DNA of 64,000 bases from Planctomycetota bacterium (GTDB lineage Bacteria > Planctomycetota > Phycisphaerae > UBA1845 > PWPN01): NCBI GenBank assembly GCA_022711465.1, contig JAKLEZ010000014.1, forward strand, positions 104,585 through 168,584, read 5' to 3'. The first letter of the stretch is position 1. Each line of letters opens with the position of its first letter. This document shows positions 34,608 to 42,206 of the stretch, piece after piece. A model generated the notes under the pieces. It did no database searches, had not been told where the DNA came from, and saw nothing but the letters and a program-made list of their open reading frames with translations. Both the position numbers and the translations under genes were made by a program.

Positions 34608-35510
34608 CTATCGCTTCGCCCGTTCAAAGACCTCGGCCGCGTTGTAGCTGCTCCGCACGAACGGGCCCGAGGCCACGCCGGAAAATCCAAGAGCCTCGGC
34701 GACTCGTGCGAGTTCGTCGAACTCGGCGGGCTCGTAGAAGCGTGCGATCGGGGCGTGCTTGGGCGTGGGCTGCAGATACTGCCCGATGGTGACCACGTCG
34801 CAGCCGACAGTCCGCAGGTCGGCCAGCGTCTGGCGGAGCTCGTCTTGGCTCTCACCCAGCCCGACCATCAAGCCGCTCTTGGTGGTCATCTCCGGATATC
34901 GCTCCTTGACGTGGCAAAGCACGGCGAGGGAACGGCGGTACTCCGCCTGCGGGCGCACGATTGGGGTCAATCGTTCGACGGTTTCCAGGTTGTGGTTGAA
35001 GACCTCCGGGCGGGCATCGCAAATGAGCGCGATGCACTCCGGCCGGGCGTGGAGATCGGCCGGAAGAACCTCGATCGAAGCCTCCGGCACGCGCCCTCGA
35101 ATGGCGCGAACACAGGCCGCGAATTGGCCCGCCCCCTCGTCCTCCAAGTCATCGCGAGCGACGGCGGTCACGACGACGTGCCGCAGGCCAAGCCGGGCCA
35201 CCGCCTCGGCCAAACGATGGGGCTCGTCGGTTGCCGGCGGGTCGGGACGGGCGGTCGTCACCGCGCAGAACCGGCAACGCCGTGTACAGCGGTCGCCGAG
35301 AATCATGAACGTGGCGGTCCGATGCGACCAGCATTCGGTGAGGTTGGGGCACCGGGCTTCCTGGCACACCGTGGCAACACCGCTTTCCGCGACGATGCGT
35401 CCGGTACCGGCCATCTGGCCGCCGATGGGTAGCGGGCGCCTGAGCCAGGGCGGCAAGCGACGCTGCGGCCGAGGAGGATGCTCTGGCGGCAGGACGGGCA
35501 AGGAAGTCAA
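34608..35510 (-). CDS. lipA: Lipoyl synthase
   Basis: The 300-residue radical SAM enzyme inserts two sulfurs into octanoyl groups on lipoyl domains. Both iron-sulfur motifs are complete: CQEARCPNLTEC (C49, C54, C60; auxiliary cluster) and CTRRCRFC (C75, C79, C82; SAM cluster). The family blocks FMILGDRCTRRCRFC and FNHNLETVERLTPIVR are present, as is a late FVRSSYNA with the conserved RSSY. The start is TTG at 35510, preceded by GGGAG at eight bases. It is the first gene of a pair with the flavoprotein, 14 bases apart. Length is standard. Confidence 0.96.
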   Translation of the reverse strand: MTSLPVLPPEHPPRPQRRLPPWLRRPLPIGGQMAGTGRIVAESGVATVCQEARCPNLTECWSHRTATFMILGDRCTRRCRFCAVTTARPDPPATDEPHRLAEAVARLGLRHVVVTAVARDDLEDEGAGQFAACVRAIRGRVPEASIEVLPADLHARPECIALICDARPEVFNHNLETVERLTPIVRPQAEYRRSLAVLCHVKERYPEMTTKSGLMVGLGESQDELRQTLADLRTVGCDVVTIGQYLQPTPKHAPIARFYEPAEFDELARVAEALGFSGVASGPFVRSSYNAAEVFERAKR

Positions 35511-35659
35511 GCCGTGTTCTCCCTACAAGACGCGCCGGCACCATTACCGACCCACCCATCTTAAGCTTGATCGACCACCGCACCAAACGACGGGGAGCAC
35601 TGTGGCCTGGGGCACAGAGGGTTGGAGGCGGACCAGGAGCTGAAAGTCGCGACCCTTTT

Positions 35660-35688
35660 TTGCCCGGGGCCGAAACGTGACGTATATT
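35660..35688 (+). promoter_or_regulatory. Sigma-70-type promoter upstream of a small ORF and hairpin region
   Basis: TTGCCC (35660-35665), a 17-base spacer and TATATT (35683-35688). Transcription would start near 35695 and run into the ORF at 35716 and the hairpin run after it. Confidence 0.5.
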
Positions 35689-35715
35689 CCTAATGGCTTG
35701 ATGAGGGTCTGAACG

Positions 35716-35934
35716 ATGCCTCAGATGCCGGAAATCATGGGCCAGGATCAGGACCTGGGGCCAGCCGGGGTGGCTGGTGGCATGAGCGCCCCCCGGGGGC
35801 GCGGGCAGGAGTCCAACGACCGCCCGAGCAAGGATCACCCGTGGTTGCGGCACAGCCAATCGGGGGTATCCGTATCCCCGTTAACTATGCGTCTGGTCGA
35901 TTTCTCCGGTGAGGGAGAGCGTGCTCCTCCGTGA
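35716..35934 (+). CDS. Doubtful small ORF (72 aa)
   Basis: ATG 35716 follows GAGGG at about nine bases and a credible promoter, so the stretch is probably transcribed. The product is hydrophilic, Pro/Gly/Ser-rich, with no membrane segment, signal or recognised motif. It is divergent from lipA and followed by hairpins, so the transcript could equally be a non-coding RNA. The reading frame has no codon pattern that clearly separates it from chance in GC-rich DNA. Confidence 0.35.
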   Translation: MPQMPEIMGQDQDLGPAGVAGGMSAPRGRGQESNDRPSKDHPWLRHSQSGVSVSPLTMRLVDFSGEGERAPP

Positions 35935-36381
35935 GCACGGCGGCTGGGGGGAAGGAGAGAAGAAGCGGAGAGCGAAAAGCGTACATCGGCCGGCCCGCAA
36001 GGCCCGCATATCTCGGAGGGGGGAGTGGGGGTTGTTGTGAGGGAGCGGCCGATTGTCGTTGTATGTGCTTGCGTGAAGGAGGTTTTTGCCTCCTGAGACG
36101 GACCTTAACGACAGGTCGCCGAGTTGGCGACCGAGTGCGTTTCTTTCAAGAGAGGCCCTGATCGGGCCTAGGCATCGGCCCGCGAAGCTGACGGCGCCGA
36201 GAGCCAAAAACTACTGCGTCAACGGCGAACGCCCGGAGATCAAGTCCGCAGCGTTCGCCGTTGGGCGTTTTACGCGGTGTCGCCGCCCGGAACGGGGTGG
36301 GCGGCGTCGGGAGGACCTGCCACGGCAAGCACGGAACCGGGGCAAGCAGGCATTTCATCATCGGCCCGGACGACCCGAGAT
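35935..36381. other. 447-base non-coding stretch with four consecutive hairpins
   Basis: No convincing ORF. From 36077 it holds AGGAGG-TTTTTG-CCTCCT (36077-36094), GGTCGCC-GAGTT-GGCGACC (36114-36132), AGGCCC-TGATC-GGGCCT (36153-36169), and a 13-bp stem CAACGGCGAACGC / GCGTTCGCCGTTG (36220-36232 and 36251-36263) followed by GGCGTTTT. All stems are perfect. The last could terminate transcription from the left. The upstream part (35935-36070) is purine-rich with nothing recognisable. Confidence 0.6.
36220..36270 (+). terminator. Rho-independent-terminator-like hairpin
   Basis: A 13-bp perfect stem (36220-36232 / 36251-36263) with an 18-base loop, followed by GGCGTTTT. It lies between the plus-strand ORF at 35716 and the 3' end of the minus-strand gene at 36382. 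Confidence 0.55.
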
Positions 36382-38472
36382 TCATCTCTCCTTGGGCTTC
36401 GGGATGGTCTGAGCCAAAAGCTTCCGGGCGTGTTCCGCGAAGTCGCGTTCGTAGAGGGCCTTCAATTGCCCACGAAGATGGGGATCCTTGGCCACGACCA
36501 GCATCCGCGTCACTTGCACGGTCTCAAGATCCGCCGAGACCGTGCCCTTGTCCTGGCTCCACCGGACATCGCGCACGCCGTCGGCGGCGATCTCGAACAC
36601 GTCTGCGGGCGGCATCCAGCCGGGCACCTGGATGCCCAGCACCGCCCTCTGCACCGGCCGGATGATCGTGCCCAGTCGATCGGAAGCCATGTTGTCGTTG
36701 ACCACCAGCACCACAAGGGCTTCGTCGCCGACCAGCAGCGTGCGGACCCACAGCAGCCGCGGGGCCTTCACCGGCAGGTCGGCGGGCGAACTCCGAACGA
36801 TCAGCGGACCTGCGGTACGGACCTCGGCCCCGAGCAGGCCGATCTCGCGCCAGAGCGCCTTCATCTCCGGTGAGTCGCCGCCGACGCCGTAGTACTCCCC
36901 ATACGGCGTATACCACCAGTACGAGAACGATTTCGCCCCCGCCGCCAGACCATAGAAAACCTCAACCCGCTTCTCCTCAGGCGTTGGTCCGCGGTAGGGG
37001 CACTCTTCCGGCTTCAGATCGAAGCGGCAGGCGTGCAGGATGAGGTGCATCGGCTTGGGGGCTGCGGCCGACTGGTAGACCGCTCCCACCGCGTACACAT
37101 AGGTTGGCTTGAGGTACGCTCCGAGGTTCGTCGGGTCGCTCCGAAGAACGCTCTGCACCGATTCCTGGTAGTACGGGTCGGCACCGGCCACATCGGCCAG
37201 CTGAGCGTAGGTATACCAGTTCTCCGGCTTGAAGGTGTTGTTCACGTTAAGGAGGATCGGGGTATGGGGGTCCTTGCGACGAAAGCACGCGGCTCGGCGA
37301 ACCAGGCATTGCCCGCGGCTGCCGATTCGCCTGTAGGGATCGAGCATCTTGCTGTTGAAGTCAGCCGCATCGGGCTCATCGATCAGGAAGGTGTACACCG
37401 GATCGGGCTGATTGCCCGGCCAGTGAGCCATGAGCCGCAAGCCGGTTCTCTTTGCGTATTCGCGTCCTTCCGGGGTGTGCAGGAAGTCGATGACTTCGCT
37501 GCCGATCGAGTACATGAGGGCATTGATGCCATGCTCGTACATCTGGGCGAGGTACAGGTCCGCCCGCTCCCGCGGCGTCCTGCCCTCCCTGCTGTAACCC
37601 CACATCCCATAGACCATCTCCTGCCGCCATGCCGCTATCCCAGTGCAGGCCGACGACCCATCCGCATAGACCGCCTGGAACACATGATAGGTGCCTTCTT
37701 TCAGCGGTTGCCCAAGCGGGATCACGATCGGCACGGTGTTTACCGCAGGATCGGCGGCCACGACACACCGGGCAGTGATATCGGCGTCGTCCATCAGCAC
37801 GCGCGCGGGAGCTACGCCCCGGCCGGAAGGATGCCGGACATACGCGAATATGCGATCCAGTTCGGAGGAGAAGCCAATACTGAAGAACCGCGGCTGGCGT
37901 GGTGCGGATTGCACCGACCCTTGAGTGCCGGCCGCTGGAACCCTCACCGGGATCGAATCCACCCTCGGATCGCGACGCAGCCGCACGGTGATCTGTCCCA
38001 GGCCGCCCGGGGCAATGTCCGCCGGCTCGGCTTTCCACCAGACCGGCTCGCCGACTGCCACCAGACGCCCGACCTCGCTTGCGGGCAGCTTCGAGAACTG
38101 CAGGCTCGAGGGATAGACCTCGTCGGGTTCATTCCTCAGCGCCCGCTCGGGGGCAATGCCCTGAGCCAGGCTCACTCCGTCCAACAGCACATCGTTCACC
38201 GCAAGCGGTGTTTCCCCGGTGTTGCGGAGCTGAACGAAAAGGTATCCGCCCAGCGGCATGCCCTCATAGGCATACCGAACCTTCTCGCCGTTTTCATCGG
38301 TCCACTTCCATCCTTCGCGCCACAAGGGCATGAACTCCGGATAGACCGTATCAGGCTGATAGGACCCGGCGACGAAGCCAGAGGGATCAGCCGCCAGAAC
38401 GCCGCTCGCGAGGCAGGCCGCTGCAGAAAGGGAAATCGCCATGACGGCACTTCGATACCGCACTCCATTCAT
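36382..38472 (-). CDS. Large exported protein with glycosidase-like barrel
   Basis: The 696-residue protein has a signal peptide (MAISLSAAACLASGVLAADP), N-terminal beta-rich domains (about 40-270; YLFVQLRNTGETPLAVNDV, GGLGQITVRLRRDP), and a TIM-barrel-like domain (about 280-580; YEHGINALMYSIGSEVIDFL, YTFLIDEPDAADFNSKM, ADPYYQESVQSVL, SYWWYTPYGEYYG). A C-terminal beta domain follows (VVLVVNDNMASD). The IDEPD motif places an acidic pair at a strand end, as in several GH clans. No family is recognised with confidence. It lies 42 bases after the propeller-type gene on the same strand and is probably co-transcribed. A glycan-related role is inference. Confidence 0.75.
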   Translation of the reverse strand: MNGVRYRSAVMAISLSAAACLASGVLAADPSGFVAGSYQPDTVYPEFMPLWREGWKWTDENGEKVRYAYEGMPLGGYLFVQLRNTGETPLAVNDVLLDGVSLAQGIAPERALRNEPDEVYPSSLQFSKLPASEVGRLVAVGEPVWWKAEPADIAPGGLGQITVRLRRDPRVDSIPVRVPAAGTQGSVQSAPRQPRFFSIGFSSELDRIFAYVRHPSGRGVAPARVLMDDADITARCVVAADPAVNTVPIVIPLGQPLKEGTYHVFQAVYADGSSACTGIAAWRQEMVYGMWGYSREGRTPRERADLYLAQMYEHGINALMYSIGSEVIDFLHTPEGREYAKRTGLRLMAHWPGNQPDPVYTFLIDEPDAADFNSKMLDPYRRIGSRGQCLVRRAACFRRKDPHTPILLNVNNTFKPENWYTYAQLADVAGADPYYQESVQSVLRSDPTNLGAYLKPTYVYAVGAVYQSAAAPKPMHLILHACRFDLKPEECPYRGPTPEEKRVEVFYGLAAGAKSFSYWWYTPYGEYYGVGGDSPEMKALWREIGLLGAEVRTAGPLIVRSSPADLPVKAPRLLWVRTLLVGDEALVVLVVNDNMASDRLGTIIRPVQRAVLGIQVPGWMPPADVFEIAADGVRDVRWSQDKGTVSADLETVQVTRMLVVAKDPHLRGQLKALYERDFAEHARKLLAQTIPKPKER

Positions 38473-38514
38473 GCGAGACCCCAGCGCCCTCGGGAAACAC
38501 GCGGTCAGACGGAC

Positions 38515-40002
38515 CTATGGCCGGAATCGGATGGAATACAGATCCGCATCCACCATCACGAACCGCAACCGCACGGGCGTACCGGCCAGCGCACTCACGT
38601 CAGAGCCCTTCTTCCAGGCGACGGTACGCTCAATCTCGTCGCCCCAGATCGCAAGGCAGTCATCGAGGGCGAAGTCCGGGATCGGCAGGCCCTCGGCGTC
38701 CTGAATCTCGACCTTGACACTGCCGGGAGCACTGGTCGAGTAGTTGATGGCTAGGCTGCTGCCCGAGAACACGAGCGGCCTGGTCACCATTTCGCCGCCG
38801 GCATACGGAGCGTTGACGGAGATGAAGCCGTCCAGTCGAAACGTCCCGCGCTGCAGCCGAGGCATGATCTCCTCGGCCGGGTAGTTGTCGTAGTGCTCCG
38901 CCCAGTAGATCGACAGCTCGGTGTCGCCGGTCTGCACGATCCCCCACGACGGCGTGCTGTTGCCGTGGGCCCCGCCCCAGTTCTTGGGGTCGAGACCCGG
39001 CCGGATCATCGCCTCCATGAACGTGCGGTCCCAATGCCGCCCGTCCCGGCTGGACATGAAGACTGCATCCGAGAAACCGTCCGTCTTTCGAGGCTTGAAG
39101 CCGATGGTATCCCGATCCCTGGGGTGAATGAACCGCATGGGGAACCCCAGATAAACCTCCGGCGCTCGGAAGTAGGTCACGATGCCGTTGGTGTAGAAGT
39201 GCTCGATCGGAGTATCGCCGAAGCTCAGCAACTCCGATTTGCCCCAATGAACGAAGTCCGGCGACGTCGTCCGGGCGATGCTCTTCTTGCCCTGCTGACT
39301 GGCCCGGAGAAAGCACACGTATTGCCTTCTGGCCACGTCCCAGAAAGCGGTGTTATGCGAGTCGAACGCGCCGTCGGTGATGATGGGGGCGTCCTGGAGT
39401 CGCCGCCAGTGAATGCCGTCGGCGGACACGAACGCCACCAGCACGTTCCGCTTCTGCTCGCCTTCCCCCGGCCGAGCCAGCGTCACCGCCTTGTATCGTT
39501 CTTCCGGCCCGGCCGCCGGATTCGAGTCTATGAACGGTGAGAAGTTGTGGCACTCGTCGTAGGCCTTCCATCGGCCCGTCCAGACAATGTTGTTGTCCTT
39601 GGAGCCAGCATGCTCAAAGAGGCCGAGTTTGGGGCGGACCCAATGAATGCCATCATCGCTCTCGGCCATGCAGGTGCACTCGCGGCCCAGGTCACCTCCG
39701 CCCCGGTAATACATCCGAAACCGCCGGCCGTCCTTCAGAACCGTGACATACGCGCTCTGCCCCCCCTCCCAGGCTTGATCGAATGCAAACACCACCCCCC
39801 GCGGGATCGGACTGTGCAGCCTCAACGCGGCGTGCTTCATCCCGGCAATGAGCTCGCGATCGAGAAACAGCGTCAATCGTGAGCCGATTTGGGATGGCTT
39901 CTCCCTTACATCAGCCGCCATCGCCGCCGAGGTGACGAGCGCCGCCAGGAGAGCCGATCGCCCCGCCCGCCGTCCGAGCACTGGTTGGCTTCGTTTCGAC
40001 AT
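38515..40002 (-). CDS. Exported five-bladed-propeller glycosidase-like protein
   Basis: The 495-residue product has an N-terminal signal with twin Arg (GRRAGRSALLAALVTSAAMA). Blade-like repeats recur: FRMYYRGGGDLGRECTCMAE then SDDGIHWVRP, SADGIHWRRLQ, TSPDFVHWGK, SSRDGRHWDRTF. The SxDGxHW motif is typical of GH32/GH43-like five-bladed propellers. ATG 40002 with GAGG five bases upstream is preferred over the longer frame from 40065. Its downstream neighbour (42 bases) is another exported glycan-type protein. Catalytic acidic residues cannot be assigned by eye. It probably acts on carbohydrate outside the cell (inference). Confidence 0.75.
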   Translation of the reverse strand: MSKRSQPVLGRRAGRSALLAALVTSAAMAADVREKPSQIGSRLTLFLDRELIAGMKHAALRLHSPIPRGVVFAFDQAWEGGQSAYVTVLKDGRRFRMYYRGGGDLGRECTCMAESDDGIHWVRPKLGLFEHAGSKDNNIVWTGRWKAYDECHNFSPFIDSNPAAGPEERYKAVTLARPGEGEQKRNVLVAFVSADGIHWRRLQDAPIITDGAFDSHNTAFWDVARRQYVCFLRASQQGKKSIARTTSPDFVHWGKSELLSFGDTPIEHFYTNGIVTYFRAPEVYLGFPMRFIHPRDRDTIGFKPRKTDGFSDAVFMSSRDGRHWDRTFMEAMIRPGLDPKNWGGAHGNSTPSWGIVQTGDTELSIYWAEHYDNYPAEEIMPRLQRGTFRLDGFISVNAPYAGGEMVTRPLVFSGSSLAINYSTSAPGSVKVEIQDAEGLPIPDFALDDCLAIWGDEIERTVAWKKGSDVSALAGTPVRLRFVMVDADLYSIRFRP

Positions 40003-40107
40003 CACCACCTCGGCTCCATGCTGACGCTCCGGAAACGGGGGCAGATCCGTCCCACGGCAATCCATGTTGACATGGTGGTGGCGGCCGTGTCAACAGGACG
40101 ATCGTCT

Positions 40108-41037
40108 TCAGACGGACAACTCGGCTCGAAGTGCGGATGTCAGATCGGGATGCGCGAAGCAGAAGCCGGTGCTCAGCAGTCGCGACGGCTCCGCCCGAGT
40201 GCTTGCCAGGAGCAGTTCACGGCCCATTTCACCGAACAGCAGGTTCACCGCCATGGCGGGCATTCGCAGGATGGCGGGGCGGCCAAGCACCTTACCCAGG
40301 GTGGCGGCGAACTCAGCGTTGGTGACCGGATGGGGAGAAACGGCGTTGACCGGGCCGCTCAAGACATCGTTGGCGAGCAGGTGCTCCACGCAGCGAACCA
40401 GATCCGTCAGTCCGATCCAGCTCATCCACTGGCAACCGCTGCCGAACGGTCCTCCCAGACCGAGCTTGGCGGGCGTCAGCATGCGGGCCAGGGCTCCGCC
40501 GCGAGCGGACAGGACGATACCGAGGCGCAGGAGAACGACTCGTACGCCGGCATCGCGAGCCGCGGTGGTCGCCTGCTCCCACCGGCGGCAGACCTCGGCC
40601 AGGAAACCGCATCCCGCGGGACTGTCCTCGCTCACCTGTTCCTCGCCCCGGTGTCCGTAGTACCCCACCGCCGAGGCCGAGATGAACGCTCGTGGGCGCG
40701 GCTCGAATCGAGTCATGGCCTCGGCCAGCAGCCGCGTGCCCTGGAGGCGGCTCTCAAGAATGGTCTTCTTGCGGCTTGCCGTCCAACGGCCAGCCGCGAT
40801 GTTCTCACCCGCCAGGTTGACGATGGCATCGACACCCTGGAACGCGTCGACATCGATGCGACCCTGGACCGGATCCCACTCGATTTCCCTGGACCCGGGT
40901 CGGGGCGGACGTCGAACCAGCGGGACAACCTGCTGGCCCTTGGCCACCAGGCAGGCCGACAAGGCCGATCCGACCAAGCCGCTCGCACCGGTCATGAGAA
41001 CGCGTTTCGGGACCGCTGTTGCAGGGGACGTGCTCAT
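40108..41037 (-). CDS. TIGR01777-family NAD(P)-binding epimerase-like protein
   Basis: The 309-residue short-chain-dehydrogenase-fold protein has VLMTGASGLVGSAL (GxxGxxG), AIVNLAGENIAAGRW (NLAGE is diagnostic of the YfcH/TIGR01777 group), FISASAVGYYGHRGEE (with the SAVGYYG block) and LGGPFGSGCQWMSWIG. This family is related to nucleotide-sugar epimerases; its substrate is unknown. ATG 41037 has a GGAG-type site upstream, and the longer frame to 41196 is Arg-rich shadow. It lies 105 bases before the propeller gene and 279 bases after the PEP-CTERM gene, with a terminator-like hairpin between. Confidence 0.92.
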   Translation of the reverse strand: MSTSPATAVPKRVLMTGASGLVGSALSACLVAKGQQVVPLVRRPPRPGSREIEWDPVQGRIDVDAFQGVDAIVNLAGENIAAGRWTASRKKTILESRLQGTRLLAEAMTRFEPRPRAFISASAVGYYGHRGEEQVSEDSPAGCGFLAEVCRRWEQATTAARDAGVRVVLLRLGIVLSARGGALARMLTPAKLGLGGPFGSGCQWMSWIGLTDLVRCVEHLLANDVLSGPVNAVSPHPVTNAEFAATLGKVLGRPAILRMPAMAVNLLFGEMGRELLLASTRAEPSRLLSTGFCFAHPDLTSALRAELSV

Positions 41038-41244
41038 GCTGCCGACTCCGTCTCCCGGGCTGGTCGTCACGCGGACGGGGGAGTCGCGGCCAGCCCGCGA
41101 TGGCGTCGCATCTCTCCCGCCCCTGCGGCCGCATCGGACCATCGCCGTTCCGCATGTCGCCCTCCGTCTCGGACGACAACGCCGCTGGCCGATCATGGTA
41201 GCCTGGACGGCGACTGGGCACCAGCAACCGTGCCGGCAAAGCAG

Positions 41245-41280
41245 AACCGGCCGGACAGCCCGTCTGGCGTCCGGCCGGTT
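41245..41280 (-). terminator. Strong hairpin downstream of the PEP-CTERM gene
   Basis: AACCGGCCGGAC (41245-41256) and GTCCGGCCGGTT (41269-41280) form a perfect 12-bp stem with a 12-base loop. On the minus strand it follows the PEP-CTERM stop by 36 bases and leads into TCTGCTTTG. Confidence 0.65.
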
Positions 41281-41316
41281 TGACCGAATCTCAGGTTTGT
41301 TTCTCTCGGCGAGCGA

Positions 41317-42003
41317 TCAAGCCCTGCGACGGCGGTGTGCGACGATTGCGCCCAGCGCCAAGAGGGTCAGACTCATGGGCTCGGGAATCTGGATGAGCAC
41401 GTCCTGCCCATCCTGGCCGGTGCTGGCCCAGGTCAGGTTCAGGACGCTGATGGTGGTGTTCTTCCAGCCCCCGAGCACAGCGGTGCCGGCCGCCGCCTTG
41501 ATACCCGAGGTACCTGCGTACTGGAAGGGGTTCACCAACTCGCCCTCGAAGGACCAGATGGCCTCCTGAGCGGCGGCGGCTCGCTGATTGGCGTCGCTGA
41601 TGCCAAACGTGTTGCCTGCAGCATACTGATCGTAGATCCACGCGGACTCTTCACTCAGTGGGTCATAGTCGGGCAGCGTCTGGCCGCTCAATCCACCCTT
41701 GACCGCAGCGCTGCTGATTGCGGCGTTGAAGTTGTTCTCGCCGTAGAGCGGCTCGTCGTATTCGAGGCAGAAGGTCACCAGTGGACCGCCGGCGTAACCG
41801 GGAACACCGGTCACCTGGTCGAACACGATCTCGGCGGACCAGCGATAGAAGTACGGCAAGCCGTAGCCAACGCCGCTGGTGGGCGGGGTGTTGTGGGCGC
41901 CGCCGAGGCCTGTGCCCAGGCCATCCCAATGCAGTGTTGAGGCCGAGACCGGCAAGCTGGTGAGAACACAGAACGCCGACAACAGCAGGGATACTTTTCT
42001 CAT
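41317..42003 (-). CDS. PEP-CTERM sorted exported protein
   Basis: The 228-residue product has a signal peptide (VSLLLSAFCVLTSLPVSAS) and a beta-rich body (YRWSAEIVFDQVTGVPGYAG, VTFCLEYDEPLYGENNF). A classic C-terminal sorting signal ends it: IPEPMSLTLLALGAIVAHRRRR, that is Pro-Glu-Pro, a hydrophobic helix and a basic tail. PEP-CTERM proteins are processed by exosortase and released or attached at the surface; no exosortase is in the window. GAGGAG nine bases before ATG 42003 fixes the start. It is followed by a strong terminator hairpin and separated by 203 bases from the GH gene upstream. Confidence 0.9.
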   Translation of the reverse strand: MRKVSLLLSAFCVLTSLPVSASTLHWDGLGTGLGGAHNTPPTSGVGYGLPYFYRWSAEIVFDQVTGVPGYAGGPLVTFCLEYDEPLYGENNFNAAISSAAVKGGLSGQTLPDYDPLSEESAWIYDQYAAGNTFGISDANQRAAAAQEAIWSFEGELVNPFQYAGTSGIKAAAGTAVLGGWKNTTISVLNLTWASTGQDGQDVLIQIPEPMSLTLLALGAIVAHRRRRA

Positions 42004-42206
42004 TCCGTACACTCCTCTCCGAAGGCGCGGGGCATCTCGCCGACTCACGCGCCGGCGGCGTATATATCGGCCAATTCATGGGCTCAGCGAAGTTCCAGCC
42101 TCCTGCTTGCCCTGGCGTCGTTCGAGGCTTGTTGGAGGGTCGGCTTGTCCGTCGCATCCTGCACGGGCAGCCGGCAGGTTGTGCGCCAGAGCCATTCGGA
42201 CAGGTT

